Shown: positions 18,346-27,227 of the stretch, piece by piece
How positions within the stretch are numbered: position 1 is the first letter of the stretch
How the letters are laid out: every line of letters starts with the position of its first letter
Assembly: GCF_900114385.1 (NCBI RefSeq)
Contig: NZ_FOSW01000004.1
Span: 1 to 64,000, forward strand
From: Geodermatophilus ruber
Lineage (GTDB): Bacteria > Actinomycetota > Actinomycetes > Mycobacteriales > Geodermatophilaceae
Length of the DNA stretch: 64,000 nucleotides
Direction: 5' to 3'
Translations under genes and position numbers: made by a program
Notes under the pieces: generated by a model
Database searches by the model: none
The model's input: only the letters and a program-made list of their open reading frames with translations
What the model was told of the DNA's origin: nothing

Positions 18346-19875
18346 ATGGCGGTGCTGGCTCCCGAGCGGACGGGGCAGGGGGCCGGCGAGCCCCGGACGC
18401 CGCCCGCGCGGCGGTGGCCGGTCCCCCGGCCGCGTCGCGACACCACCCCGCCGCTGCCGGGCGATCGGCTCCTGGCCTGGGTGCTGACGGCGGTGCTCGG
18501 TCTCCTCACCCTGGGCAGCCGGCTGTGGCACCTCGACTACCCGGGTGACCTGCTCTTCGACGAGGCGTACTACCCGCCCGAGGCCCGCGAGATGCTCGAG
18601 TGGGGGCACGAGTACAACCGCGGCTACACGTTCATCGTCCACCCGCCGCTGGGCAAGTGGCTGATCGCCGGCGGCATCCGCCTGTTCGGCTACGACTCCT
18701 TCGGCTGGCGGGTGCCCGCGGCGGTGGCGGGGGCGGTCTCCGTCGTCGTCCTCACCCGGCTGGCGCGCCGGCTGACCGGGTCCACCCTGCTGGGCCTGGT
18801 GGCCGGCCTGCTGCTCGCGCTGGACGGCTTCGCCTTCACGCTCTCCCGCATCGCCCTGCTCGACGTGTTCCTGCAGGTGTTCGTGCTCGCCGCGGTGGCC
18901 TGCCTCGTCGTCGACCGGGACCGGCTGCGGGCGCGCATCCGGGCGGCCGGGGGCGCCGTGGCCGCCGGCGGCTTCCGGCTCGGCCCGCGCGGCTGGCGGC
19001 TGGCCGCGGGGCTGCTGTTCGGCTGCGCATGCGCGGTGAAGTGGAGCGGGGTGTGGTTCCTCGCCTTCTTCGCCGTCCTGTCGCTGTTCTGGGACCGCGC
19101 CGCCTGGCGCGAGGCGCGGGTGCCCCGGCCGACCCTGGTGACGGCGCGCCGCGGGCTGCCCGGAGCCCTGTGGGCGCTGGCCGCCGTCCCGGTGCTCACC
19201 TACCTCGCCTCGTTCACCGGCTGGTTCCTCGGGGAGACCTCCCAGGGCCGGCACTGGGCCCAGCAGCACCCCGACACGGCCTTCCCGTTCGTCCCGGACG
19301 CGCTGCGCTCACTGTGGCACCAGCACGCCGAGTGGCTGGCCTTCCACAACGGCCTGTCGACGCCGCACCCCTGGGAGTCGGGACCGTGGTCGTGGCTGGT
19401 CAACGGGCGGCCGATCCTGCTGTGGAACCCGCAGGGGCTCACCGACTCCGCGGGCGATCAGGTGGTCCGCTACATGCTCATGGTCGGGACGCCGACGCTC
19501 TGGTTCGCCTTCGCCCCCGCGCTGGTGTGGCTGGCCTGGCGGCTCGTGGCCCGGCGCGACCCCGCCGCGCTGACCGTCACCGTGGCGATCGCCGCGGGGT
19601 GGGGCACCTGGTTCCTCAGCCCCGAGCGAACGATGTTCGTCTTCTACATGGCCCCGGTGCTGCCGTTCTTCGTGCTCGCGGTGGTGCTCGTGCTGCAGGA
19701 CGTCCTCGGCCGGCCCGGCGTCGAGCGCTGGCGCCGGCAGGTCGGGCTGGCCGTCGTGAGCCTGTACGTCGGCGTCGTGGCCGCGACGTTCGTCTTCTTC
19801 CTGCCGGTGCTCACCGGCCGGCCGCTGTCGCACGCCGAGTGGCTGCAGCGGATGTGGTTCCCCTCCTGGTTCTGA
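18346..19875 (+). CDS. pmt: Protein O-mannosyltransferase (GT39, polyprenol-phosphate-mannose dependent)
   Basis: This integral membrane enzyme transfers mannose from polyprenyl-phosphomannose to Ser/Thr of secreted proteins at the outer face of the membrane. The 509-residue protein has about ten or eleven hydrophobic segments. The catalytic DE motif is in LLFDEAYYPPEAREML at about residue 65, and HPPLGKWLIA follows, both typical of GT39. The C-terminal TMFVFYMAPVLPF region is also conserved. The start ATG 18346 is the first good start after rsmI; about 100 bases separate the divergent genes. Confidence 0.93.
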   Translation: MAVLAPERTGQGAGEPRTPPARRWPVPRPRRDTTPPLPGDRLLAWVLTAVLGLLTLGSRLWHLDYPGDLLFDEAYYPPEAREMLEWGHEYNRGYTFIVHPPLGKWLIAGGIRLFGYDSFGWRVPAAVAGAVSVVVLTRLARRLTGSTLLGLVAGLLLALDGFAFTLSRIALLDVFLQVFVLAAVACLVVDRDRLRARIRAAGGAVAAGGFRLGPRGWRLAAGLLFGCACAVKWSGVWFLAFFAVLSLFWDRAAWREARVPRPTLVTARRGLPGALWALAAVPVLTYLASFTGWFLGETSQGRHWAQQHPDTAFPFVPDALRSLWHQHAEWLAFHNGLSTPHPWESGPWSWLVNGRPILLWNPQGLTDSAGDQVVRYMLMVGTPTLWFAFAPALVWLAWRLVARRDPAALTVTVAIAAGWGTWFLSPERTMFVFYMAPVLPFFVLAVVLVLQDVLGRPGVERWRRQVGLAVVSLYVGVVAATFVFFLPVLTGRPLSHAEWLQRMWFPSWF

Positions 19876-19924
19876 CCCCTCGCGCCGCCCCTACGGTGAC
19901 CGCAGCGACCGAGGAGGAGGCAGG

Positions 19925-20746
19925 ATGACCGGCGCACCGGACCGCCCGCGGGTGCTCACCGAGTTGGACGGTGACGTCTGGCGGATCACCCTGGACCGGC
20001 CGGAGGCCGGCAACGCGCTCGACCCGGCGATGGCCGCGGAGCTCGGCGCGGCGCTCACCGGCCGGCCCGCGCAGGCGCGCACCGTGCTGCTGCTGGGCAA
20101 CGGCGCCCGGTTCTGCGTCGGCGGAGACGTGCAGGCCTTCGCCGCCAACGCGGACCCCGGCGCGTTCGTCGGGCAGCTGGCGCGCGACTGGCACGAGGTC
20201 ATCCGGCTGCTGGTGGGCTGCCCGGTGCCCGTCGTCGCGGGGGTGCACGGCGCGGTCGCCGGCGCGGGCGTGGGGCTGATCGGCGCCTGCGACGTGGTGG
20301 TGTGCGGCAGCTCGACGAAGATCCGGCCGGCCTACGGCGCGATCGGCTTCTCCCCCGACGGCGGGACGTCGTGGGCGCTGACCCACGCGCTGGGCGCCCC
20401 GCGGGCCCTCGCCCTGATGCTGACCGACGGCGCCCTCACCGCCGCCGAGGCGCACCAGGCCGGCCTGGTGGCCCGGCTGGTGGAGGACGACGAGGTGCAC
20501 ACCGCGGCGGCCGCGCTCGCGCACGCCGTCGCGGCGGGGCCGGTGCGCGCGATGGTCCGCACACGGGAGCTGGTCCGGCAGGCCGCCGTCCGCACGCTGG
20601 ACGAGCAGCTGGACGAGGAGGCGCGGCTGATCGCGCGGTCCGCGGCCGATCCCGAGGGCCGGGAGGGCGTGCGGGCCTTCGTCGGGAAGCGCGCGCCGGA
20701 CTTCCGCGGCGCCGCCGATCAGGTTGCCGGGGAGCGGGCCGGGTAG
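19925..20746 (+). CDS. Enoyl-CoA hydratase/isomerase family protein
   Basis: The crotonase-fold protein of 273 residues begins after GAGGAGGAGGCAGG. It shows VWRITLDRPEAGNALD, the oxyanion-hole loop GNGARFCVGGDVQAF and the second oxyanion strand AGAGVGLIGACDVVV. The position that holds the catalytic Glu in true hydratases carries FSPDGGTSWAL, which resembles the isomerase (PaaG-like) subgroup, so delta3-delta2 isomerisation is as likely as hydration. It is about 50 bases behind pmt but unrelated in function. Confidence 0.88.
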   Translation: MTGAPDRPRVLTELDGDVWRITLDRPEAGNALDPAMAAELGAALTGRPAQARTVLLLGNGARFCVGGDVQAFAANADPGAFVGQLARDWHEVIRLLVGCPVPVVAGVHGAVAGAGVGLIGACDVVVCGSSTKIRPAYGAIGFSPDGGTSWALTHALGAPRALALMLTDGALTAAEAHQAGLVARLVEDDEVHTAAAALAHAVAAGPVRAMVRTRELVRQAAVRTLDEQLDEEARLIARSAADPEGREGVRAFVGKRAPDFRGAADQVAGERAG

Positions 20747-20822
20747 ACCTCCCGCGGCACCCCGGAAGGGGACCCGGCGTGGCGCCCACACCCGGCGGGC
20801 GCACCTGCACTGGGAGGCAGCG

Positions 20823-21527
20823 ATGGGTCTACCTGGACGAGACGAGGCGAGCACCTGGGTCGGGAGGACGGTCGTCGACCGCGCGGGCACCGGGGTCGGC
20901 ACCTGCACCGCCGTCCTCGCCGACGAGGCCACGGGGCTACCGGAGTGGATGTGCGTCGACGTCGACGGGGTGAATGCGGTCGTGCCGGTGATCGACGCGG
21001 CGGCGGCCGGCGACCGGGTGCGGGTGGCGGTCAGCCGCTCCGACGTCACCGGCGCGCCACTGGTCGGCGGCCCCCACCGGTTGTCCGAGGCCCAGGAGAT
21101 CGATCTCTACCGGCACTACGGGATCGGGTACTCCCGGGAGGCCTCCGGCAGCCTGCTGCCGACCAGCGCGGCGGAGTTCCCGCCCGGCGCCGACGAGGCG
21201 GCTCCGCGCGGTCGTCGAGCCGCGGTCGTGACCGGCGCGCTGGCGGGCGTGGCGGCGATGGCCGCCGCGGCGGTACGAGCCCGGCGGATGCGGGCGCGGC
21301 CGCCGGCACGGCAGTCCTGGCTCCGGCTGGTCTGGGCCCGGCGCCCCTGGGTGTCCCGGCCGCCGACCCCGGCCGAACGCATCGCCCGGGGCGTCCAGGC
21401 GGTGTCCGTCGGGGCGAGGGCGGGAGCGTGGCGGCTCGCGGCGTCGGCCACTTCGCTGGCAGCCAGCGGACTGGCGGCGGTCGCAGCCGAGCTGGCGCGC
21501 CGGGGGATACGGCCCGGGACGCACTGA
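20823..21527 (+). CDS. PRC-barrel domain protein
   Basis: The N-terminal 85 residues form a PRC-barrel: WVGRTVVDRAGTGVGTCTAVLAD, WMCVDVDGVNAVVPVIDA, then RVAVSRSDVTGAPL and LSEAQEIDLYRHYGI. PRC-barrels occur in RimM and in stress or photosynthetic regulators. The rest is Ala/Arg-rich, with a hydrophobic stretch AAVVTGALAGVAAMAAAAV at about 140 and helical Ala-rich repeats at the end. Function is unknown. It is followed by a strong hairpin terminator. Confidence 0.8.
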   Translation: MGLPGRDEASTWVGRTVVDRAGTGVGTCTAVLADEATGLPEWMCVDVDGVNAVVPVIDAAAAGDRVRVAVSRSDVTGAPLVGGPHRLSEAQEIDLYRHYGIGYSREASGSLLPTSAAEFPPGADEAAPRGRRAAVVTGALAGVAAMAAAAVRARRMRARPPARQSWLRLVWARRPWVSRPPTPAERIARGVQAVSVGARAGAWRLAASATSLAASGLAAVAAELARRGIRPGTH

Positions 21528-21533
21528 AGCCGT

Positions 21534-21589
21534 CCCAGACACGCAGAGCCCCGCCCGGGTGGCCCGGGCGGGGCTCCTGCGTGTCTGGG
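21534..21589. terminator. Long hairpin terminator between the PRC-barrel gene and tRNA-Ala
   Basis: CCCAGACACGCA pairs with TGCGTGTCTGGG, and inside it AGCCCCGCCCGGG pairs with CCCGGGCGGGGCT around loop TGG. It ends directly at the tRNA-Ala 3' end, so it serves both converging transcripts. There is no long T-run, as is usual in actinobacteria. Confidence 0.85.
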
Positions 21590-21663
21590 TGGAGCTGAGG
21601 GGATTTGAACCCCTGACCCCCTCGATGCGAACGAGGTGCGCTACCGGTCTGCGCCACAGCCCC
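21590..21663 (-). tRNA. tRNA-Ala (CGC anticodon)
   Basis: Read on the minus strand, acceptor GGGGCTG pairs with CAGCTCC (one G-T pair). The D arm contains GTGGCGCAG, anticodon stem CCTCG/CGAGG carries loop TTCGCAT with anticodon CGC, and the T arm contains GGTTCAAATCC. The terminal CCA is not encoded (ACCC follows). Confidence 0.93.
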
Positions 21664-21731
21664 TGACGAACGGAGAGACTACCGTCCGCGGCCCCCGACG
21701 CCGCCAGCGGGGGGCGGGCGCCGGGTGCCGA

Positions 21732-22430
21732 TCAGCCGTTGACCACCCACTTGGGCTGGTAGACGTCGATGTCGGCGAAGCCGATGTCGTCGTCGTCGAG
21801 GCCGACCACGGCGCTGTTCTGCCAGCCGGCCGGTGCCGCGGTGCGCGCGGCGACCACCCGGCCCGGGCGCAGCGGGTGCACCGGCGCCAGCGGCAGGCTC
21901 GGGTGCGGCAGGCCGGTGGTGGCGTGGACCTTCTCGGCCTCGGCGACGGCCGGCTCCTGGATGGCCGGCGCCGGGCGGGCGGCGGGCTGCCGGGCGGCGC
22001 GGGCCGCGGCACGGGCGGCCCGGCGGGCGGCCAGCCGCTCGCGGCGGGCGGCGGCGCGCAGCACCATCAGGTAGCCGACGACGACGAGGTCCATGACGCC
22101 CTGGCCGATCCAGACCCAGGGGCTGTAGACCAGCGCGCCGGCCAGCGCCAGCAGCGCGAGCGCCACCAGCCCGGCCAGGGTGCGCCGCCGCACGGCGTGC
22201 ACGTCGATCCGCAGCTCACCGGAGGTCAGCAGGGCGCCCCGGTCGATGGACACCCGCTCGGTCTCGGCATACACCGCGGGGTCCACCGTCCTGCGCCGCT
22301 GCAGCGTCCGACCCGAGTCGGCCCGCGTGGTCTGCGAATTCCCTCGCGTCACCACCATGGGCACCAGCACGACGAACCACAGCACGACCAGCGCGGCCAA
22401 CAGCACGCCCGATCCCATCCAGAACACCAC
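21732..22430 (-). CDS. sepX: GlpR/SepX-like divisome membrane protein
   Basis: The 232-residue protein starts with a membrane helix (SGVLLAALVVLWFVVLVPMVV). After a cytosolic loop rich in Arg come two more helices (LAGLVALALLALAGALVY and WIGQGVMDLVVVGYLMVL), then a long Ala/Arg/Pro-rich tail ending IGFADIDVYQPKWVVNG. This architecture and its place downstream of galU-glp-rimJ match Streptomyces SepX and corynebacterial GlpR, the membrane receptor of the gephyrin-like protein Glp, which act in septation. Assignment rests on topology and synteny; no search was run. Confidence 0.75.
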   Translation of the reverse strand: MVFWMGSGVLLAALVVLWFVVLVPMVVTRGNSQTTRADSGRTLQRRRTVDPAVYAETERVSIDRGALLTSGELRIDVHAVRRRTLAGLVALALLALAGALVYSPWVWIGQGVMDLVVVGYLMVLRAAARRERLAARRAARAAARAARQPAARPAPAIQEPAVAEAEKVHATTGLPHPSLPLAPVHPLRPGRVVAARTAAPAGWQNSAVVGLDDDDIGFADIDVYQPKWVVNG

Positions 22431-22573
22431 CCGTCACAAGAGCCACTCGCCGGCGAAGTTAAGGGAGGGAGTGACCCGGACGAGGGAGGCGCGCGGGCGT
22501 GTCACTGATGAGTTGTGTGACTGGTGTGCCGTCGGCACGGCGTGTCGACAAAGAGTCACCCGCGCACGGTCGG

Positions 22574-23194
22574 TCACCGTGGTATGCGCGAGCTCCAGCG
22601 GGCGAGGACCCCGTTGGGCGAATCCTCGGCCAGCAACGCGAAGGACCGGTGATCGCGCCACTCGCCGTCGATGTCCAGATACCGGCGCAGAAGACCTTCC
22701 TGACGAAATCCGAGCCGGTGGACCAGCTGCTGGCTGCGCACGTTCTCCGGCCGGATGTCGGCCTGCAGCCGGTGCAGCCCGACGGCACCGAACACGTGGT
22801 CGCAGACCAGCGCCACGGCCAGGGAGGCGATCCCCCGCCCGGCCACCGAGCGGTCGATCCAGTAGCCCAGGTTCCCCGAGCGCAGTGCGCCGCGGACGAT
22901 GTTGTCGACCGTCACCTGGCCGGCCAGCCGCCCGTCGACACGGACGGCGAAGGGCAGCGTCATCCCCAGCCCGGCACGGCGCAGGACCACGCGGCGCATC
23001 GCGCGGAAGGCCGACGGCGTGTGCCGCGCCGCCCACGACGCCGCGGCGGTGGGTTCCCAGGGGGCGAGCCACGCCTCGTTGGCCAGCCGGGCGCGACTCC
23101 ACTCCTCGGCGTCCCGGCGGCGCAGCGGGTCGAGCACGACCGGCCCCCAGGACAGGCGCGCGGGCCAGCCGGGGTGTGCAGCGGGGTCGGCCAC
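22574..23194 (-). CDS. rimJ: GNAT family N-acetyltransferase (RimJ-like)
   Basis: The 206-residue protein has the RimJ/RimL GNAT layout. It shows VVLDPLRRRDAEEWSRARLANEAWLAPWEPT at the N-terminus, VDGRLAGQVTVDNIVRGAL in the central beta strands, the acetyl-CoA loop SVAGRGIASLAVALV, and LHRLQADIRPENVRSQQLVHRLGFRQEGLLRRYLDIDGEWRDH at the end. It would acetylate the N-terminus of a protein or a small molecule. It begins eight bases after the glp gene, so it is co-transcribed with it. Its conserved presence in this cell-division cluster is unexplained. Confidence 0.92.
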   Translation of the reverse strand: MADPAAHPGWPARLSWGPVVLDPLRRRDAEEWSRARLANEAWLAPWEPTAAASWAARHTPSAFRAMRRVVLRRAGLGMTLPFAVRVDGRLAGQVTVDNIVRGALRSGNLGYWIDRSVAGRGIASLAVALVCDHVFGAVGLHRLQADIRPENVRSQQLVHRLGFRQEGLLRRYLDIDGEWRDHRSFALLAEDSPNGVLARWSSRIPR

Positions 23195-23202
23195 GGTCGC
23201 GG

Positions 23203-24615
23203 TCAGCCGCCCAGCAGCAGGGGCATGACCGTGACCAGGCCACCGGCGGCCACCTCGGTGACGTCCTCGTCGATGACGATGAGGCAGTTGGCCCGCGCCA
23301 TCCGGGCCAGCATCGCCTCGTCGCCGTCCCCGAGGGGCTCGACGACGTAGCCGCCGTCGGGGTGCCGCATGACCTGGCCGTGCAGGTACTGCCGGTACCC
23401 CAGCGGCGAGACCAGCGGTTCGGCGGCGATCGCCTGCACGGTGCGGCGGAACAGCTGCCGCTTGCCGAGCATCATCCGGATCGCCGGGCGCACGAACACC
23501 TCGAAGCCGACGAGTGCAGCCACCGGCTCCCCCGGCACGCAGATCACCGGAACGGCGTCGCGGCCCAGCCGGCCGAAGCCCTGCACCGGGCCGGGGTGCA
23601 TGGTGACCTGCGAGAAGTGCATGTCGCCGAGCTCGGCGAGCACCTCCTGCACCATGTCGCCCTCGCTGGCGAAGGTGCCGGCGATGAGCACCAGGTCGCT
23701 ACGCAGCAGCTGGCTCTCCAGCACCTCGGTGAGGCGGCGCCGCTCGCTGGGGACGATGCCCGAGCGGTAGGCCTCCGCCCCGGCGTCGCGGGCGGCGGCC
23801 GCCAGCGCGTAGCTGTTGACGTCGACGACCTGGCCCGGCTCCGGCGGGACGCTGATGTCGACCAGCTCACTGCCGGCGGAGAGGACGGCGACCCGCGGCC
23901 GCGGTCGCACCAGCACGCGGTCGCGGCCGACGGCGGCCAGCAGGCTGATCTGGGCGGGGCCGATCGGCGTGCCGGTCTGCACCGCGGTGGTGCCCGGTGC
24001 CACGTCGTCCCCGGCGCGGCGCACGTACCCACCGGCCTCCGGCCCGGCGTGCACGGCGACCGTGACCACGCCCCGGTCGGTCCACACCGCGGGGACGACG
24101 ACGTCGGCCCCGGCCGGCAGCATCGCGCCGGCCGCCACCTTGTGGGCCATCCCCGGCCCGATGGACGACGGCCCGCTCGGCCCGGGCACGGTCTCCCCCA
24201 CCACGGCCAGCTGCGCCGGCTCCTCGGGGGTGGCCCCCTCCACGTCGAGGGCGCGCGCGGCATAGCCGTCGAGCGCGGCCTGGTCGAAGGCCGGCAGCGA
24301 CCGCTGGCTGACCACCTCCTCCGCGCAGAGCAGGCCCTGCGCGTCGAGGACGGCCAGCTCGATCGGGTCCGGCTGCGGCACCGCGGAGAGGATCTCGTCC
24401 AGGTGCTGCTCCACGGCGCGCGGCCGGGGCGGCTCCGCGGCGGCCGGGGGCGGCGGCACCCGGTCGCGGTCGATGGCGGTGGTCTCGTGCACGGGTGGGG
24501 CGGCCGGTGCGGGCAGGTCGCCCGACGCGGAGCCCAGCGGGGTGCCCTGGCGCAGGTCCATCGCCGTGGTGTCGCGCTGTCCGCCGAACATCCCGCCCGT
24601 GCCGTCCTCGGTCAT
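23203..24615 (-). CDS. glp: MoeA/gephyrin-like protein Glp (division-associated MoeA paralogue)
   Basis: The fold is that of molybdopterin molybdenumtransferase MoeA: domain III/I opening with FDQAALDGYAARA, the MPT-binding domain PRVAVLSAGSELVD then DVNSYALAAAARDAGA, and the C-terminal beta-barrel. An unusual 60-residue Pro/Arg-rich N-terminal extension precedes it. Key MoeA signatures are altered: the usual GGVSVGDYD is AGTFASEGDM, LPGNPVS is VPGEPVA, and SAMDGYA is AALDGYA. No other molybdopterin genes are nearby. With galU, rimJ and the GlpR/SepX-like gene this matches the actinobacterial Glp-GlpR divisome module. Start ATG 24615 is chosen; GTG 24624 is possible. Confidence 0.85.
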   Translation of the reverse strand: MTEDGTGGMFGGQRDTTAMDLRQGTPLGSASGDLPAPAAPPVHETTAIDRDRVPPPPAAAEPPRPRAVEQHLDEILSAVPQPDPIELAVLDAQGLLCAEEVVSQRSLPAFDQAALDGYAARALDVEGATPEEPAQLAVVGETVPGPSGPSSIGPGMAHKVAAGAMLPAGADVVVPAVWTDRGVVTVAVHAGPEAGGYVRRAGDDVAPGTTAVQTGTPIGPAQISLLAAVGRDRVLVRPRPRVAVLSAGSELVDISVPPEPGQVVDVNSYALAAAARDAGAEAYRSGIVPSERRRLTEVLESQLLRSDLVLIAGTFASEGDMVQEVLAELGDMHFSQVTMHPGPVQGFGRLGRDAVPVICVPGEPVAALVGFEVFVRPAIRMMLGKRQLFRRTVQAIAAEPLVSPLGYRQYLHGQVMRHPDGGYVVEPLGDGDEAMLARMARANCLIVIDEDVTEVAAGGLVTVMPLLLGG

Positions 24616-24641
24616 TCCCACCACGGAGGTCGATGTTCCCC

Positions 24642-24661
24642 CCTGAGCGGCTCCGCTCAGG
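24642..24661. terminator. Hairpin overlapping the galU stop codon
   Basis: CCTGAGCGG and CCGCTCAGG are perfect complements with a 2-base loop. The galU stop lies within one arm. It separates galU from glp and may act as a partial terminator or 3' mRNA stabiliser within the cluster. Confidence 0.5.
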
Positions 24662-25574
24662 CCTCCGACGCGCCCGTCCCGGGCAGCTCGGCCACGAACT
24701 CGGTGAGCCAGGCGCGCAGCGGCGGGCCGAGGTCGTCGCGCTCGGAGGCCAGCCGGATGACCGCCTTGAGGTAGTCCAGCCGGTCACCGGTGTCGTAGCG
24801 GCGGCCCCGGAAGACCACGCCGTGCACCGGCTCGCCCTGCTCGACGAGGGTGGCCAGCGCGTCGGTCAGCTGGATCTCCCCGCCGCGGCCGGGCGGGGTC
24901 TCGCGCAGCACGTCGAAGATCTCGGGGGCCAGCACGTAGCGGCCGATGATCGCCAGGCTGCTGGGGGCCTCCTCGACCGGCGGCTTCTCGACCAGGCCGG
25001 TGATCGCGACGACGTCGCCGGTGCCGCCCGGCTCGATCGCGACCGCGCCGTACTTGTCGATGTTCTCCCGGCCCACGTCGAGCAGCGCGATGACCGAGCC
25101 GCCGCGCTCGGCCTGGACCTGCAGCATCTGCTCGAGGAGGTGGTCGCGGGCGTCGATCAGGTCGTCGCCGAGGAGGACGGCGAACGGCTCGTGCCCGACG
25201 AACGCCGCCGCCTGCAGGACCGCGTGCCCGAGCCCCTTGGCCTCGCCCTGCCGGACGAAGTGCACGTTCGCCATGTCGGTGGACTCCTGCACCGCGGCCA
25301 GCCGGTCGGCGTCGCCCTTCTTCTCCAGGACGGCCTCGAGCTCGGGGACGCGGTCGAAGAAGTCCTCGATGGCGGCCTTGTTGCGGCCGGTGACCATGAG
25401 GACGTCGGCCAGGCCGGCGCGGGCGGCCTCCTCGAGGATGTACTGCAACGCGGGCCGGTCGACCACGGGGAGCAGCTCCTTGGGCACGGCCTTGGTGGCC
25501 GGCAGGAAGCGGGTGCCCATCCCGGCGACGGGGATGACGGCCTTCCGCGTCGGGCGGGAGCTCGAGGTCGGCAT
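24657..25574 (-). CDS. galU: UTP-glucose-1-phosphate uridylyltransferase
   Basis: The enzyme makes UDP-glucose for glycans and trehalose. The 305-residue protein has the nucleotide-binding KAVIPVAGMGTRFLPATKAVPKELLPVVDRPALQYI, the lysine-containing VLLGDDLID motif, and the sugar-binding stretch GRYVLAPEIFDVLRE. It starts at ATG 25574 and is divergent from the 5-formyl-THF cyclo-ligase, with 55 bases between. The same divergent pair occurs in mycobacteria (Rv0992c/Rv0993). Confidence 0.96.
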   Translation of the reverse strand: MPTSSSRPTRKAVIPVAGMGTRFLPATKAVPKELLPVVDRPALQYILEEAARAGLADVLMVTGRNKAAIEDFFDRVPELEAVLEKKGDADRLAAVQESTDMANVHFVRQGEAKGLGHAVLQAAAFVGHEPFAVLLGDDLIDARDHLLEQMLQVQAERGGSVIALLDVGRENIDKYGAVAIEPGGTGDVVAITGLVEKPPVEEAPSSLAIIGRYVLAPEIFDVLRETPPGRGGEIQLTDALATLVEQGEPVHGVVFRGRRYDTGDRLDYLKAVIRLASERDDLGPPLRAWLTEFVAELPGTGASEA

Positions 25575-25629
25575 CCCCGGAGCCTAACCAGCGCCGGGAC
25601 GGCGGGCCGCCCGCCTCTACCCTGCAGGG

Positions 25630-26214
25630 GTGACTGCCCCGGACGGCACCGCCGCGGCCAAGGCGGCGCTCCGGACCCGCCTCCTCGCCCGCCGGTCCGC
25701 CCGCTCCGAGGGGGAGCGGGCCGCGGCCGCCGCGGCGATCTCCGAGGCGCTGCTTCCCGCGCTGGCCGGGGTCGGCACGGTGGCCGCCTTCGTCCCCGAT
25801 CCGGCCGAGCCGGGTGCCGGCCGGCTCCCCGCGGCCCTCGCGGGGCTCGGCGCGCGGGTGCTGCTGCCGGTGGTGCCGGGCACGGGACGGGAGCTGGCGT
25901 GGGCGGTCGACAGCGGCCGGCTGGCCCCCGGCCGCTTCGGCCTGCTGGAGCCGGTCGGCCCGCGGCTGGAACCTGCCGCGCTCGGCGCGGCCGACGTCGT
26001 CGTCGTCCCGGCCGTGGCGATCGCGCGGGACGGCGTCCGGCTCGGCCGGGGCGGCGGCTACTACGACCGGGCGCTGCGGAACGCGCGTCCCGGCGCGGTG
26101 CTGGTGGCCGTCGTCTTCGACGAGGAGCTGGTCGACGAGCTGCCGGCGGAGCCGCACGACCACCGGGTGACCGCGGTGGTGACGCCGTCGGGCGGCTGGC
26201 GCGCGCTGGCCTGA
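25630..26214 (+). CDS. 5-formyltetrahydrofolate cyclo-ligase
   Basis: The enzyme converts 5-formyl-THF to 5,10-methenyl-THF with ATP, salvaging folate. The N-terminal ALRTRLLARRSARSEGER is the nucleotide-binding basic region. VVVVPAVAIARDGVRLGRGGGYYDR is the diagnostic C-terminal motif. The 194 residues match the family. GTG start at 25630 lies 55 bases from divergent galU. Confidence 0.94.
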   Translation: MTAPDGTAAAKAALRTRLLARRSARSEGERAAAAAAISEALLPALAGVGTVAAFVPDPAEPGAGRLPAALAGLGARVLLPVVPGTGRELAWAVDSGRLAPGRFGLLEPVGPRLEPAALGAADVVVVPAVAIARDGVRLGRGGGYYDRALRNARPGAVLVAVVFDEELVDELPAEPHDHRVTAVVTPSGGWRALA

Positions 26215-26223
26215 GCCGGCGCC

Positions 26224-26955
26224 TCAGCCCTCGTCGTCGGTCAGCAGGGGGACGTCGGAGACGAGCTCGATGTGCGCGGTCATCGCGGCCGCGGCCGCCG
26301 GCGCGTCCCCGGCCCGGATGGCCTCGGCGATCGCGCGGTGCCCCGCCAGGCTCCGGACCGGCCGCCCCTCCTGCGACAGCGACTCGATCCGGCTCTCCCG
26401 GACCAGGTCGGCGATCTCGGCCATCAGCCGGGCGAGCAGCGGGGAGTGCCCGGCCGCCGTCACCGCGGCGTGGAAGCGCTCGTCCCCGGTCACGCCGCGG
26501 CCGCCGCGGCGGACGTCGTCGGCCATGGCCGACAGGGCCGCATCGATCTCGGCCAGGTCCTCCTCGGTGCGGCGGCGCGCCGCCAGGGCGGCCAGGCGGA
26601 CCTCGAGCGCCTGCCGCGCCTCGATGACGTCCCCCAGGTCGTCCCGCCGGGCGCGCAGCGCCGCCAGCACCGCCTCGGTGCGGGGCGCCGCGAGCAGGAC
26701 GGTCCCGTCCCCGTGGCGGACCGAGACCACGCCGGTCACCTCCAGCGCGACGAGCGCCTGGGCCAGGGTTGCGCGGCTGACGCCGAGCCGGGCGGCGAGG
26801 TCGCGCTCGGGCGGCAGCCGGCCCCCCACGCCGAGACCGCTGGCGTGCGCCCAGGCGAGCAGCTGCTGCACGACCTGCTCGTACAGGCGCGGGGACCGGC
26901 GCAGCCGCCGGGGCCCGTCGGGAGCGGCGGGCCGGATCTCGTCGGGCGCGGACAA
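26224..26955 (-). CDS. FadR/GntR family transcriptional regulator
   Basis: The N-terminal winged helix (LYEQVVQQLLAWAHASG, then GGRLPPERDLAARLGVSRATLAQALVALEVTGVVSVRHGDGT) is the GntR DNA-binding domain. The C-terminal all-helical FCD ligand domain includes EARQALEVRLAALAARR, DERFHAAVTAAGHSPLLARLM and GHRAIAEAIRAGD, where Asp/His residues bind metal. I chose TTG 26955 because it follows CAGGAGGG; GTG 26991 is an in-frame alternative. It is divergent from the CoA-transferase/carboxyltransferase pair and probably controls it with an organic or acyl acid as ligand. Confidence 0.88.
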   Translation of the reverse strand: MSAPDEIRPAAPDGPRRLRRSPRLYEQVVQQLLAWAHASGLGVGGRLPPERDLAARLGVSRATLAQALVALEVTGVVSVRHGDGTVLLAAPRTEAVLAALRARRDDLGDVIEARQALEVRLAALAARRRTEEDLAEIDAALSAMADDVRRGGRGVTGDERFHAAVTAAGHSPLLARLMAEIADLVRESRIESLSQEGRPVRSLAGHRAIAEAIRAGDAPAAAAAMTAHIELVSDVPLLTDDEG

Positions 26956-27063
26956 GGCCCTCCTGCATGCTCGTCGGGTGGTCCATGACACTGTGTCCCC
27001 GAACCAGAGGCTAGGCCACTGAGACAGCGAGCCACTGCCCGCTCAGCCTTCGTAGGAGCTCCC

Positions 27064-27180
27064 GTGTCACCGGAGATCGTCACTGGCCGACGCCAGGACG
27101 TCGGCAAGGACCGCTTCTTCGAGCAGCTCCTCGGCCACGCCGGGATGGTCGTCGCCGTGGGCCCGCTGCTGCCTGGCTGA
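27064..27180 (+). CDS. Possible 38-residue leader or remnant ORF
   Basis: GTG 27064 is preceded by TAGGAGCTCCC, a fair ribosome-binding site, and encodes VSPEIVTGRRQDVGKDRFFEQ followed by 17 more residues to TGA. It has no recognised family. It sits in the leader between the FadR-type regulator and the CoA-transferase, so it could be a leader peptide or a remnant of a longer gene. Evidence is limited to the SD-like sequence and position. Confidence 0.3.
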   Translation: MSPEIVTGRRQDVGKDRFFEQLLGHAGMVVAVGPLLPG

Positions 27181-27227
27181 CCCTCGTCGTCGCCCCTCGC
27201 TCTTCTGATCGGAACGGAGACCTCCTC